DNA of 47,142 nucleotides from Lutibacter sp. (GCA_030656195.1 JAUSOJ010000094.1:1-47142), one strand, 5' to 3'. Counted from the first letter of the stretch, positions 1-9,600 are shown. A program made the numbers and translations. The notes: generated from the letters alone by a model not told the origin.

Positions 1-87
1 AAAACTGAAATTTCGAATCAAAAACTGTTTTATGTTGTTAAGGATCTTCAATTGGTTGGTGTTTTGCTTGTATCAAAGTTTTTATAA
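1..87 (+). CDS. 3' end of an unidentified gene (partial)
   Basis: The first frame is open from the window edge to a TAA at 85-87 and encodes 28 residues with a plausible amino-acid mix (ends LLVSKFL). The other two forward frames look less protein-like. This is probably the C-terminus of a gene that starts outside the window. Too little is present to name a family. The call rests only on the open frame and composition, so it is tentative. Confidence 0.35.
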   Translation, partial: KTEISNQKLFYVVKDLQLVGVLLVSKFL

Positions 88-210
88 AACGCACACAAAA
101 TTACTATAAATAATTATACACTATATGTGTTTAAATAATAATTAACTTATTGGCAATTAATTCCAGAATTTGACAAACTAATATATTGATAGCATAGCTA
201 TTCAAATTAT

Positions 211-1134
211 TTACTGAATAAAAAACAATACAATGCCGCCAAGCGCGATAAAAGCGCCAATTACTTCTTTGACCGTAACTTTTTCTTTATAAAGTAAAAT
301 GGCCGGCGGAATAATTAAAACTGGAATAATGGCCATAATGGTTGAAGCAATGCCGACAGTTGTATATTTTACGGCCAATAATGAGGCGTAAACCCCTAAA
401 AACGGACCAAATATAGAACCAATGACGATAAATTTCATGGAAATGGAATCAGCTACAGCTTGTTTGACTTTTGGCCATCTTTTAATCAAGGTGATTAGTA
501 AAACAAATCCAATTGTTCCTGCAATAATCCTAATTTGGGTTGCTGCAAAAACGTTGTAATCGCCCATTCCATATTTGCTTAAAACCAATCCTAACGCTTG
601 ACCGATGGCTCCCAAAAAGGCGAATAACATTCCTTTGGGAGAAAATGAAAATTGAATTTTTTTGTTTTTGATCCCCAATTTTTCATCATCCAATTTCTTT
701 TTTTCCGTAATCACCATCATAATTCCAAAAATGGTGATAAACATGGCCATCAAAGAAAGGAGATTCATGGTTTCCCCCAAAATAAACCATCCAAAATATG
801 CGGCAATTGGCGCGCTTAACGACATGATTAACATGGAAATTCTTGCGCTGATTAACTCGTACGATTTAAACAAAAAATAATCGCCAAAAACAAAGCCTAC
901 CAATCCCGAAATTGACATCCAAATCCATTGATGGGAAGTGGCATCAAACGGCAAAAACAATCCTCGTGAGAAATAGGAAATGACGGCATAGATGAAAAAA
1001 GCAATGATGAGGCGCAATACGTTGACCGACAAAGATCCAGCTCTTCTGGTTGCTTGTTGAAAAGACAAGCTTGTGGTGGTCCAAAAAACCGCGGTCAATA
1101 AAGCGAATAATTCGCCTAAATGAGATGTTAACAT
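211..1134 (-). CDS. EamA/DMT-family transporter
   Basis: This is a 307-residue inner-membrane protein of the drug/metabolite transporter superfamily, with about ten hydrophobic helices arranged as two EamA repeats. The first repeat covers roughly residues 5-142 and the second roughly 167-305. They are separated by a charged cytoplasmic linker rich in lysine (about 144-165). The length and the helix pattern are typical of the family, which exports or imports small metabolites. Nothing in the sequence fixes the substrate. The ATG at 1134 gives a normal N-terminus that leads directly into the first helix. The gene stands alone and is transcribed divergently from the MscS gene across a 182-bp AT-rich spacer. 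Confidence 0.85.
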   Translation of the reverse strand: MLTSHLGELFALLTAVFWTTTSLSFQQATRRAGSLSVNVLRLIIAFFIYAVISYFSRGLFLPFDATSHQWIWMSISGLVGFVFGDYFLFKSYELISARISMLIMSLSAPIAAYFGWFILGETMNLLSLMAMFITIFGIMMVITEKKKLDDEKLGIKNKKIQFSFSPKGMLFAFLGAIGQALGLVLSKYGMGDYNVFAATQIRIIAGTIGFVLLITLIKRWPKVKQAVADSISMKFIVIGSIFGPFLGVYASLLAVKYTTVGIASTIMAIIPVLIIPPAILLYKEKVTVKEVIGAFIALGGIVLFFIQ

Positions 1135-1316
1135 GAGTAACTTTTACGGCGCTAAAGTACTTAAAACTTCAAGCTAAAAAGATAAAAATAGATAAATTTT
1201 TTTTGTCTTTTTACTGCAAAGATTCATCAGTTTCCGTCTAAAATATTTCAACTTAGCAAATAGCTAAAAACAAAATATAAGTCATAAATTTATGCGGATT
1301 TAAATCATCCCAAAAA

Positions 1317-2237
1317 ATGATAAAAAACACTTTTGAAACCATACGCGAATTTTTAGAATTTGAATTGTTCAGCTTAGGCGAATATACTTTGAGGGCTTAT
1401 ACCATTGTGGCCATTTTCATTGTTTTTCTGATTACCAAAGTGATATTATGGCTCATAAAAACAACGATGTTTCGAAAGCAAAAGCAAAAAAGCCAGGATC
1501 TGGGAAATACCTATGCGCTGTTTCAAATTATTAAATATGTCATTTGGGTGATTGCTTTTGCGTTTTTGCTGGAAACTATCGGAGTAAAAATCACCGTATT
1601 GGTTGCGGGTTCTGCCGCATTGCTTGTGGGAATTGGCCTGGGATTGCAGCAAACATTTAACGATGTTGTATCAGGCATTATTTTGCTTTCGGAAAGATCC
1701 ATAAAAGTGGGCGATGTGCTGGAAATAGATGATGATATTGTACGGATCCAGGAAATTGGCCTGCGAACATCTACCGGCTCAAACCGTGACGAAATCACCA
1801 TCATCATTCCAAATTCATTAATTACCACAAACAAAGTAATCAACTGGAGCCATCAGTCCAAAAAGACGCGTTTTAAAATAAAAGTGGGCGTAGCCTATGG
1901 CAGCGATGTTGATTTGGTGATTAAGGTGTTAACTGAAAGCGCTTTGGAACATTCAGATATCACAGATGAAAGTTTGGTTGACATTCAGTTTTTGGATTTT
2001 GGAGAATCTTCATTGGACTTTCAAGTGTTGTTTTTTAGCGAAAATATTTTTAGGATTGAAAAGGAAAAAAGTGACATCAGAAAAATAATTAACAGAAAGT
2101 TTATAGAGAACAACATCAGTATTCCTTTTCCGCAAATGGATGTGCATTTTAAAAAACGCCCCCTAGCCCCTATTTCGACTAAGCTCAATACAGGCCTCAA
2201 GGGGGGAACCAATGTTGGAGCGGAAAACATAAGTTAA
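1317..2237 (+). CDS. Small-conductance mechanosensitive channel (MscS family)
   Basis: A 306-residue MscS-type channel that releases osmolytes on hypo-osmotic shock. Three hydrophobic helices occupy the first ~120 residues. The glycine/alanine-rich pore helix (AALLVGIGLGLQQTFNDVVS) is followed by the beta domain (LSERSIKVGDVLEI) and the cytoplasmic alpha/beta domain, which ends near residue 283 (ISIPFPQMDVHF). The last ~20 residues (from KKRPLAPIS) do not look like MscS. They are encoded by DNA resembling dispersed intergenic repeats, with C-rich and G-rich blocks flanking a TTTCGACTAAGCTCAA core. The tail therefore probably comes from a repeat insertion that overran the original stop. The channel domain itself is complete. 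Glutaminase follows 81 bp downstream on the same strand. Confidence 0.9.
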   Translation: MIKNTFETIREFLEFELFSLGEYTLRAYTIVAIFIVFLITKVILWLIKTTMFRKQKQKSQDLGNTYALFQIIKYVIWVIAFAFLLETIGVKITVLVAGSAALLVGIGLGLQQTFNDVVSGIILLSERSIKVGDVLEIDDDIVRIQEIGLRTSTGSNRDEITIIIPNSLITTNKVINWSHQSKKTRFKIKVGVAYGSDVDLVIKVLTESALEHSDITDESLVDIQFLDFGESSLDFQVLFFSENIFRIEKEKSDIRKIINRKFIENNISIPFPQMDVHFKKRPLAPISTKLNTGLKGGTNVGAENIS

Positions 2238-2290
2238 AATTTTCATTGTCTTACTTCGGTCCCAATAGCTATCGGGATCGGTCTTCGGAC
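2158..2290. repeat. Mosaic of intergenic-type repeats at the MscS 3' end
   Basis: Two repeat-like modules lie next to each other. At 2158-2208 a C-rich block and a G-rich block flank TTTCGACTAAGCTCAATAC, forming a weak inverted repeat inside the end of the MscS reading frame. At 2258-2281 there is a near-palindrome centred on ATAGCTAT (CCCAATAG/CTATCGGG with one mismatch). It is flanked by CTTCGGTC on the left and GGTCTTCGGAC on the right. Sequences of this look are, from general knowledge, common between genes in flavobacterial genomes. Copy number in this genome cannot be counted here. Confidence 0.5.
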
Positions 2291-2318
2291 TTTTTACTAA
2301 AACAACGATCTTAATAAC

Positions 2319-3233
2319 ATGAATTACAATAAAATATTTATAAAAATAAATAAGGAGTTAAGCAAAACGGAAGATTTAGGGGAAGTTGCCACGTACATTC
2401 CCGAGTTGGGCAATGTGGATTCTACAAAATTTGGCGTTCATTTAACCACCATCAACCATAAGCATTACCAGTTTGGAGATGCTGAGGAAAAGTTTTCCAT
2501 TCAAAGTATTGCGAAAGTTTTGTCACTGGTATTGGCATACAAACAGGAAGGTGAAAAATTATGGGAAAGGGTCGGCGTTGAACCTTCAGGCACATCTTTC
2601 AATTCGCTGTTTCAGTTGGAATTTAATAAAGGAATTCCGAGAAATCCGCTCATAAATTCTGGCGCTTTGGTTATTTCCGATATTTTGGTGAGCCATCTTA
2701 AAAATCCGAAAGATGATTTTATTGCATTTGTGAGAAGCATTTCAGGAAATCCCAACATTGATTATTGTTCGAGAATAGCAGAATCGGAGAAAATAACGGG
2801 CCATAGAAATGCCGCTTTAATTAACTTGATGAAATCCTTCGGAAACATTAAAAATGATATTGATGTGGTACTCGATTTTTATTTCAATTTATGTTCCATT
2901 GAAATGACCTGCAGGGAACTTTCTCAGACATTTCTTTTTCTGGCGGACTATGGCGTTAATCCATTCACCAAAGAGCGGGTGATTAGCATCAGCAAATCAA
3001 AACGCGTGAATGCCATTATGCAAACCTGCGGATTTTATGATGAGGCTGGAGAATTTACCTTTAAAGTGGGTTTGCCGGGAAAAAGTGGCGTTGGCGGTGG
3101 CATTGTGGCCATTCTTCCAAAAAAATACAGCATCGCTGTTTGGAGTCCGAGATTGAACAAAAAAGGTAATTCGAGCAAGGGAATAAAATTTTTGGAATTG
3201 TTTACTACAGAAACCGAAATTTCAATTTTTTAA
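2319..3233 (+). CDS. glsA: Glutaminase (serine-dependent beta-lactamase-like family)
   Basis: A 304-residue glutaminase that hydrolyses L-glutamine to glutamate and ammonia in the cytoplasm. The family signatures are clear: SIQSIAKV carries the nucleophilic Ser-x-x-Lys pair, NPLINSGAL follows, then SEKITGHRNAAL. The glycine-rich C-terminal block has GLPGKSGVGGGI and a conserved WSPRL. Length matches bacterial GlsA (~305-310 residues). A YwbE-like gene follows after 25 bp, so the two are probably cotranscribed. The family role is acid resistance and nitrogen metabolism. No local neighbour shows which applies here. Confidence 0.93.
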   Translation: MNYNKIFIKINKELSKTEDLGEVATYIPELGNVDSTKFGVHLTTINHKHYQFGDAEEKFSIQSIAKVLSLVLAYKQEGEKLWERVGVEPSGTSFNSLFQLEFNKGIPRNPLINSGALVISDILVSHLKNPKDDFIAFVRSISGNPNIDYCSRIAESEKITGHRNAALINLMKSFGNIKNDIDVVLDFYFNLCSIEMTCRELSQTFLFLADYGVNPFTKERVISISKSKRVNAIMQTCGFYDEAGEFTFKVGLPGKSGVGGGIVAILPKKYSIAVWSPRLNKKGNSSKGIKFLELFTTETEISIF

Positions 3234-3258
3234 AATTTTTATTAGATAAATAAAATAT

Positions 3259-3468
3259 ATGGAAAACAAAAACCTAAGCGGAACGATCAGAAAAAACATA
3301 CAAGCAGGAAAAAAGGTTGAAATTGTGCAGAAAAACCATCAGCGAACGGGCGAATTAACTGAAGGTGCAGTAAAAAGAATCCTCACAAACGCCACAACGC
3401 ATCCGCATGGCATAAAAGTTCTGTTAGAAACCGGAGAAATTGGACGCGTTAAAAATGTTTTGAGTTAA
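3259..3468 (+). CDS. YwbE-family protein (DUF2196)
   Basis: A 69-residue basic protein that matches the YwbE/DUF2196 pattern: GKKVEIVQKNHQRTGELTEG, an ILT motif, then HPHGIKVLLETGEIGRV. The family is widespread, small and beta-rich, and its biochemical role is not established. The HPHGIKV and GRV blocks are the diagnostic part. The ATG at 3259 is 25 bp after glutaminase and gives the full family length. It is followed at once by the convergent hybrid kinase gene, which stops 21 bp away. Confidence 0.85.
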   Translation: MENKNLSGTIRKNIQAGKKVEIVQKNHQRTGELTEGAVKRILTNATTHPHGIKVLLETGEIGRVKNVLS

Positions 3469-3489
3469 AGAATTCTTTTTTACTTATTT

Positions 3490-6400
3490 TTATTCTTGTT
3501 TAGAAAACTTTTCAATGAGTTGGAACAATAATTTCCGATCTAAAGGCTTTGTTAAATAAGCATCAAATCCTAGCGCCAGTGCGATTGTTTTATCAGATTC
3601 CATGGCGAAAGCCGAAAGGGCAATAATTGGCAGTGAAGGTCTCAGCTTTTTAATTTCTTTCATGGCTTCATTTCCGTCCATCACCGGCATTTTTATGTCC
3701 ATGAGCACCAATTGAATTTCTGGATGGCTTTGCGCCAATTCCAAGGCTTTTTTACCATTATTGGCTTCCATAATTTTAATATGGGTTGTTGAGAATAACT
3801 CATTGATATACATCATATTGTATTCTTCGTCTTCGGCCACTAAAATGTTTATCTCCTTGTTTTTCACTTCGATTGTTGGTTTTTGATCTTCAATTACAGA
3901 AGAAATTAATGGTATTTTTGACTTTTTAAAAGGTATGGTAAAATAAATTGTTGTTCCATTTTCACACGAATTTAACCAAATTTCTCCATTAAACAATTCA
4001 ACAATTTTTTTGGTGATTGCCAAACCAAGCCCTGTACCTTTATGCTGCTTGCTTAAATTTAGTTCACCTTGGGAAAATCGCTCAAAAATTCTTTGTTGCA
4101 AACTGTCTTCAACCCCAATTCCGGTATCTTTTACATAAAATTGCAGGTTGTTTTCAATCAATTCGTACCCGAATGTAATGCTTCCGGTATCTGTAAATTT
4201 AAACGCATTAGACAGAAGATTTGTAAGCACCTGATTTAATTTTGTTTTATCAGTTTCAATAGAACTTTTATAATTTTCAAGACCTCTCTCACAGCTTAAT
4301 ATTAAATTATTTTCCTTGGCAATTGGTGTGTAAAAGTTCATTAATTCATCGAGCAATTTATTGAGGTTAACACTTTCTAAGTTAAGGGTTTCTAAACCAG
4401 CCTCAATTTTTGAAATGTCTAATATATCATTTACGATGGAAAGTAACCGCTTGCTGCTTTTAATCACAATGTTTGCGTAATCTTTTTGCTTGTCTTTTGT
4501 AATATTTGGATCCAGACACAATTCTGAAAACCCAATAATGCCGTTCATAGGTGTTCTGATTTCATGACTCATATTTGCCAAAAAAGCCGACTTTAGCCTG
4601 TCCGATTCTTTTGCCTGGGCTAAAGCCTGGTTTAATTCGTTTTCAACTTTTTTACGTTGGATGGTGGTGCTAATTTGATCGGCGACAAACTCTAATAAAT
4701 GCACGTCATTTTCATTATAGGCATTTTCATCTTCATAACTTTGCACCACGATTGCCCCAATACATTTTCCTTGAATAAATAAGGGAACACCTACCCAAAT
4801 ATTGGCATATTCCCCTATCAATTCAACCTTTTTTTCTTTGATGAATTCAAAATGTGTTTCCTTATTTAGGATTAATGGTTTTTTTGATTTTATGACATAT
4901 CCTGTTAAAGAATTTTTTGCTGAAAAATCTTCTGCCATCTCTTTCTCATCCACAAAAACTGGTGTGGAAATCATATCAGTTTCTTCATCGTGAAGTGCAA
5001 TAAAAAAATTGCTGGTATCAATTATTTTATGCAATTCATTTCTGATAAATAAACTAAATTCATGAAAATCACCAATGGTCAATGCCGCTTTTGAGATGTT
5101 GTAAAGCACATCTTCCAAAACCTCTTTCTTAACTCTTTCCGTAATATCTGAGATAACCACATGAATGGTAAATCCATCATCTCCTTCATTAATCCTTGTC
5201 AGCGTTATTTCAGTAGGGAAAATATGACCATCGCTGTGTTGTTGATTACATCGGTATCTGTTGCTGCCTTTTTCCAACGCAATTTTCATCATTTCTTCTG
5301 CTTTTAGAAAAGAGCTGGCTCCGTCTGGTTGCCTTACTGGCGAAAGTTGTCCTGGATGTATACTAAAAAGCGTTTTTTTGTCCAAACCAAACATTTTTAG
5401 CGCTGATTCATTGCAGTCCACAAAATGGCCGTCTTTTATAATAAGAACGGCATCCACAGCTTTTTCAAAAATGTCTCTGTATTTTCTTTCAGACTTTTCA
5501 AGTAATTTTTTTGAATTGATGCGATCTGTAACATCATCAACCAATGAAGCTGCGCCAATTACCGCTCCTGAGCAATCTTTTAAGCTCACATTGTACCATT
5601 CGCAAGTGATAATTTTACCGCTTTTGGTTACATTTTCATTGGTGCCTTTATGACCGCTTTTTTGAGTCAATATGTTTTTACGAATTTTGTCCATTTCGAA
5701 AACTAAATCCGGTGAGGTAATCAAATCTTTTATAGGCTTTTCTTTCGCCTCTTCAGCAGAATATCCAAATATACGTTCTGCGGAACTATTCCATTCCAAT
5801 ACATTAAAATCTACATCCCAAATGATGGATGCCAATGGTGTATGATTAAATTGGTCTTTTAATCGTTGATTGCTCTCAAAAAACAAATCATCTGCTTTTT
5901 TGTGTTCTGTAATATCTTCTGAAATTCCTTGAATATGGGTGATTTCATTAACACTATTTCTAACAACATCTAAATTGGCACGAACCCATTTAACTTCCTT
6001 GTTTTTGGTAAAAATTCGGAAAGGTTGAAACTTTAATTCGTCTGATTTTTCGTTTTTCAAAAATTTTATGAATTCCTTACTCACCCATTCCACATCATCT
6101 TTGTGAAGCAATTGGTACAATTTAACGTTACCTGCAAGGAGCTCATGATGTGTATACCCAAATAAATTATGTGAGTTTTCTGAAGTAAAAACAATAGGAA
6201 AATCATGTTTATTTTCACATAAAAAAGCAACCGAGGAACTTTTATTGATAATATTATACGCTGCTTTTATTTTATTGTCTGTTTCTCTTTTATCAGTTGT
6301 TTCATGAAAAAACATGAGTACGCCATCCTGAGATGGAATTATTCTGTTTTCAAACCATTTATTCCATGGCTTATAATAATTTTCAAAACTTAGGGGTTTT

Positions 6401-7563
6401 CCTTTTGTGATAGCTTTTTGGTAATTGTCATAAAATAAATCGCCCTCTTTTTCGGGAAATTCTGTCCAAAGATTCTTTCCTATAAGATGCTGCGCATTTT
6501 TACCCAATAAATCGGCCGCCTTTTCATTTACATAAATGTATTTTGAGTCGCGGTCCAATATCACCAAACCATCTTTAATGCTAGAAAGGGTATTTGATAA
6601 AAAGTTTTTGGTGACCGTAAATTTTTGATCATTAAGAACACGCTCTGTAATATCCTGGCCAATTCCAATAATTTTAACAATACGCTGGTTTTCAATAATC
6701 GCCCTTCTAATTTCAGAGATGTATTTTAATTCCCCGCCCACGGTAATAATCCTGTATTGTAAATGTTGGATAGGGTTTTTCAGAAAAGATTCAATGGAAT
6801 AGTCTAATGTAAATTCCCGATCATCAGGATGCACAAAACCTATAAAAACCTCAATATTTAAAAAATCCTTTCCAGCAACCAATCCCAAAATATTATAGGC
6901 TTCATCGGACCAATGTGATTCGTCGATTTCAAAATTGTGGAACCAGCTTCCGATTTTCGCCAATGACTGTGCTTCTTTGTATCGGTATTCACTCTCAATG
7001 ACAGCTTTTCTTGCTTTTACGTTATCAGTAATATTTTCTATGGATACAATCACATTTTCAAGCGATATTTCACTTCCGGCACTCACTTTATATTTTACCA
7101 AGGCATCAAACTCTTCTCCTTGTAACGTTTTATTAATAGTTTCAATTTCGGTCACGGTCTCTCCAAGAAGAATGGCAACTACCAATTTTGAAAAACCTCT
7201 GTAGGATTTTTTTGCGAAAACCAACTTTAAGTTTTGCAATAATTCCTGTTTAGTATTGGCTTTGTATAATTTTAAAGCAGCATCATTAATGTCTTTAATC
7301 TCAATAAGATCAATTAATTGTTTAATAAATTTTGGATTTTCGGCAATAAATGATTTTATGTCGGTATTCTTTTCTTTGGCGTTTTTTTCAAGAAAAAGTT
7401 TTGCTTTTGAGAAATCCTCAACCCATAAGGCAACTGGCGCTTGCTCAAAAAATGTAAAATACAGGTCTTTATTTAACATGGCTTTTTCATCAAGACTTTT
7501 TAATTTAGGGGTCTCTTCTTCATTATCAACATGTATATTCTTTATGGGATCTAAATGTTCCAT
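3490..7563 (-). CDS. Hybrid sensor histidine kinase with multiple PAS and a GAF domain
   Basis: A very long (~1357-residue) soluble hybrid kinase with no membrane helix or signal peptide. By residue (counted from the GTG two codons upstream) I read a degenerate PAS-like region (~35-185) and five PAS/PAC units (~195-310, 320-430, 435-555, 565-685, 695-810). Several PAC ends show the DITE/D-R pattern. A GAF domain spans ~815-970. HisKA has the phospho-acceptor His at about 1002 (SHEIRTP). HATPase carries NQVLTNLLSNAFKF, DTGIG and GTGLGLAI. A C-terminal receiver has acidic residues near 1246-1247, Asp ~1291 (LMDIKMP) and Lys ~1341 (TKP). There is no HPt or DNA-binding output, so phosphate must pass to another protein. 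I prefer the ATG at 7563 over the GTG at 7569. The ligands of the PAS and GAF domains are unknown. Confidence 0.9.
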   Translation of the reverse strand: MEHLDPIKNIHVDNEEETPKLKSLDEKAMLNKDLYFTFFEQAPVALWVEDFSKAKLFLEKNAKEKNTDIKSFIAENPKFIKQLIDLIEIKDINDAALKLYKANTKQELLQNLKLVFAKKSYRGFSKLVVAILLGETVTEIETINKTLQGEEFDALVKYKVSAGSEISLENVIVSIENITDNVKARKAVIESEYRYKEAQSLAKIGSWFHNFEIDESHWSDEAYNILGLVAGKDFLNIEVFIGFVHPDDREFTLDYSIESFLKNPIQHLQYRIITVGGELKYISEIRRAIIENQRIVKIIGIGQDITERVLNDQKFTVTKNFLSNTLSSIKDGLVILDRDSKYIYVNEKAADLLGKNAQHLIGKNLWTEFPEKEGDLFYDNYQKAITKGKPLSFENYYKPWNKWFENRIIPSQDGVLMFFHETTDKRETDNKIKAAYNIINKSSSVAFLCENKHDFPIVFTSENSHNLFGYTHHELLAGNVKLYQLLHKDDVEWVSKEFIKFLKNEKSDELKFQPFRIFTKNKEVKWVRANLDVVRNSVNEITHIQGISEDITEHKKADDLFFESNQRLKDQFNHTPLASIIWDVDFNVLEWNSSAERIFGYSAEEAKEKPIKDLITSPDLVFEMDKIRKNILTQKSGHKGTNENVTKSGKIITCEWYNVSLKDCSGAVIGAASLVDDVTDRINSKKLLEKSERKYRDIFEKAVDAVLIIKDGHFVDCNESALKMFGLDKKTLFSIHPGQLSPVRQPDGASSFLKAEEMMKIALEKGSNRYRCNQQHSDGHIFPTEITLTRINEGDDGFTIHVVISDITERVKKEVLEDVLYNISKAALTIGDFHEFSLFIRNELHKIIDTSNFFIALHDEETDMISTPVFVDEKEMAEDFSAKNSLTGYVIKSKKPLILNKETHFEFIKEKKVELIGEYANIWVGVPLFIQGKCIGAIVVQSYEDENAYNENDVHLLEFVADQISTTIQRKKVENELNQALAQAKESDRLKSAFLANMSHEIRTPMNGIIGFSELCLDPNITKDKQKDYANIVIKSSKRLLSIVNDILDISKIEAGLETLNLESVNLNKLLDELMNFYTPIAKENNLILSCERGLENYKSSIETDKTKLNQVLTNLLSNAFKFTDTGSITFGYELIENNLQFYVKDTGIGVEDSLQQRIFERFSQGELNLSKQHKGTGLGLAITKKIVELFNGEIWLNSCENGTTIYFTIPFKKSKIPLISSVIEDQKPTIEVKNKEINILVAEDEEYNMMYINELFSTTHIKIMEANNGKKALELAQSHPEIQLVLMDIKMPVMDGNEAMKEIKKLRPSLPIIALSAFAMESDKTIALALGFDAYLTKPLDRKLLFQLIEKFSKQE

Positions 7564-7673
7564 TCTCACACTCTAAGGGGTTTAATGGGCGTAAAATACA
7601 AATTATTTTGAATTGTTGTTTATTTTGGATTTTAAATATTAAGGAACTTTAAAAAATAACCGATGAATTATTT

Positions 7674-8468
7674 TTAACTATTGAGAAGACTAATTACAAA
7701 ACTTGTACCTTTTTCTAAAGTGCTTTTTGCTGAAATTTTTCCTTTATGAAGTTCTGCAATTTTCTTGGCGAGAGCCAATCCCAAGCCAATGCATTTTTGT
7801 TTATCTTCAGAATACGTATTTACCACATAAAATTCTTCAAAAATATGCGGCAAGTCTGCTTCAGAAATTCCAATTCCTTGGTCGGCGATGGTGGTTTCAA
7901 CCATATTTTTAAGCGCTTCAACTGTAATGGTTATGGTTGAATTTTCATTGGAATAGCGCAATGCGTTGTTTAAAACGGCATTTAAAGCCTGTGTAATTTC
8001 ATCTTTGTCAAGCGTTAAAATAATGCGTTCTTTTGGCTGGTTAAAGACTACCTCAATATTTTTTTTGGCAGTTTCAAATTTAAATTCATTCAACACTTCC
8101 GTCAACAATTCAATATAATTTAACTGTTCCGGTTTTAGGGCGAAATTTGGCGACAGTACCCTTGAATATTTTGAAATGGTGTCGAGAAGAGCCAACGAAA
8201 ATGTTGCGGAATTATTAATAATTTGTATGTGCTTTTCCAATTTTTCTATTGAATAATCGGCAAGGTCTTCAAGCATCATTTCTGAAAAGGAAAATATAAC
8301 ACCAATAGGGTTTTTTAAATTGTGGGTCAGTTTACCAAGAATTTTTGAATTGGATTCAATGGCTGCATTGAGTTCATTGGTTTTACTTTTAAGCTTAAGG
8401 CTAAGATCAATGATTTTTTCTTCCAATTCAGGAATATATTTGTCGGTATTTTTATCTTTTTTCGCCAA
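7674..8468 (-). CDS. Small soluble sensor histidine kinase
   Basis: A 264-residue histidine kinase without membrane segments or a recognisable sensor domain. The N-terminal ~40 residues form a charged coiled coil (ELEEKIIDLSLKLKSKTNEL). HisKA follows with His49 (LTHNLKNP). The HATPase has an N-box (ALNAVLNNALRYS), DQGIGI and GLGLALAKKI, so it looks catalytically complete. The start is a TTG at 8468. No ATG lies between it and the upstream in-frame stop, which makes TTG the likely start. It sits 111 bp upstream of the large hybrid kinase on the same strand, so the two may be coexpressed, but no response regulator gene is nearby. Confidence 0.85.
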   Translation of the reverse strand: MAKKDKNTDKYIPELEEKIIDLSLKLKSKTNELNAAIESNSKILGKLTHNLKNPIGVIFSFSEMMLEDLADYSIEKLEKHIQIINNSATFSLALLDTISKYSRVLSPNFALKPEQLNYIELLTEVLNEFKFETAKKNIEVVFNQPKERIILTLDKDEITQALNAVLNNALRYSNENSTITITVEALKNMVETTIADQGIGISEADLPHIFEEFYVVNTYSEDKQKCIGLGLALAKKIAELHKGKISAKSTLEKGTSFVISLLNS

Positions 8469-8609
8469 ACCAAAGTAATTTTAAGTAAATATAATTTTAA
8501 AATAGTTAGGTTCAAATAATTATTTTAAATTTCCTTTAAGTAACTGTAAATGTTTGAGTTTTTAACCAAATATTTCAGCAGTTATTAGGCGATAAAAAGC
8601 AAAGTTTTT

Positions 8610-8625
8610 AAAAGAACGTTCTTTT
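8610..8625. promoter_or_regulatory. Perfect 16-bp palindrome upstream of panB (operator candidate)
   Basis: AAAAGAACGTTCTTTT is a perfect palindrome about 40 bp before the panB ATG, in the spacer shared with the divergent histidine kinase gene. Its length and position fit a dimeric repressor or activator site. No regulator is encoded nearby, and AT-rich palindromes also arise by chance. Confidence 0.35.
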
Positions 8626-8665
8626 TTCATTACTTTTACCTTCCAAAAGTTTAAACAACAAGAAA

Positions 8666-9484
8666 ATGTCTACAGCTAAAAAAGACTATAAAAGAATTAC
8701 CACCAAAAGTGTGGTGGAAATGAAAAAAAATGGCGAAAAAATTGCCATGCTTACCGCTTATGATTATACAATGGCAAAAATAATAGACAATGCCGGAGTT
8801 GATATTATTTTGGTGGGCGATTCAGCTTCTAACGTGATGGCTGGCCACGAAACTACTTTGCCAATAACTTTAGATCAAATGATTTACCATGCAAGTTCTG
8901 TAGTACGGGCGATTCACAGAAGTTTGGTGGTGGTAGATTTACCCTTTGGGAGCTATCAGGGAAATTCAAGAAATGCGTTGGATTCCTCCATCCGAATTAT
9001 GAAAGAATCGGGCGGACATGCGGTGAAATTGGAAGGCGGAAGCGAAATTAGCGAATCCATCATCAGAATTTTAACAGCAGGAATCCCAGTGATGGGACAT
9101 TTGGGATTGACACCGCAATCCATTTATAAATTTGGAACTTACACGGTAAGGGCGAAGGAAGAGGAAGAAGCCGAAAAATTAATGGAAGATGCTTTATTGC
9201 TCGAAAAATTGGGTTGTTTTGCCTTGGTTTTAGAAAAAGTTCCCGCAAAATTGGCACAAAAAATAGCCGAAAGCATTTCTATTCCGGTTATTGGAATCGG
9301 TGCCGGAAATGGTGTGGACGGACAAGTATTGGTGACGCATGATATGTTGGGAATGACCCACGAATTTCATCCGCGATTTTTGCGCCGCTATATGGATTTA
9401 TATACCGAAATGACCACGGCTTTTGAAAGCTATATTGCCGATGTAAAAAGCAGGGATTTCCCTAGTGACGAGGAGCAGTATTAA
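8666..9484 (+). CDS. panB: 3-methyl-2-oxobutanoate hydroxymethyltransferase
   Basis: PanB (272 residues) transfers a hydroxymethyl group from methylene-tetrahydrofolate to 2-oxoisovalerate to make ketopantoate, the first committed step of pantothenate and CoA synthesis. Signatures are near complete: [15 protein letters not shown], the metal-binding region [48 protein letters not shown] and IPVIGIGAG. The length matches the family (~260-275). The gene is monocistronic as far as can be seen. It is followed by an AT-rich low-complexity spacer. Confidence 0.96.
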   Translation: MSTAKKDYKRITTKSVVEMKKNGEKIAMLTAYDYTMAKIIDNAGVDIILVGDSASNVMAGHETTLPITLDQMIYHASSVVRAIHRSLVVVDLPFGSYQGNSRNALDSSIRIMKESGGHAVKLEGGSEISESIIRILTAGIPVMGHLGLTPQSIYKFGTYTVRAKEEEEAEKLMEDALLLEKLGCFALVLEKVPAKLAQKIAESISIPVIGIGAGNGVDGQVLVTHDMLGMTHEFHPRFLRRYMDLYTEMTTAFESYIADVKSRDFPSDEEQY

Positions 9485-9489
9485 ATGCC

Positions 9490-9600
9490 TTCCGACAAGT
9501 TAAAAGTTAAATGTTAAAAGTTGAAAATGTTTAATCGTTTATTTGTTTAAAACTTTAACTTTAAAAACTTATAACTAATAACCTATAACATATAACTCCA
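9490..9600. repeat. AT-rich low-complexity spacer with direct and inverted repeats
   Basis: The spacer between panB and the dehydrogenase carries imperfect iterations of GTTAAAAGTT on the left, complementary AACTTTAACTTT near 9551-9564, and then iterations of ATAACTAATAACCTATAACA. The complementary arms could fold into a weak AT hairpin that ends panB transcription, but there is no GC-rich stem. No gene is seen in it. Confidence 0.45.
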
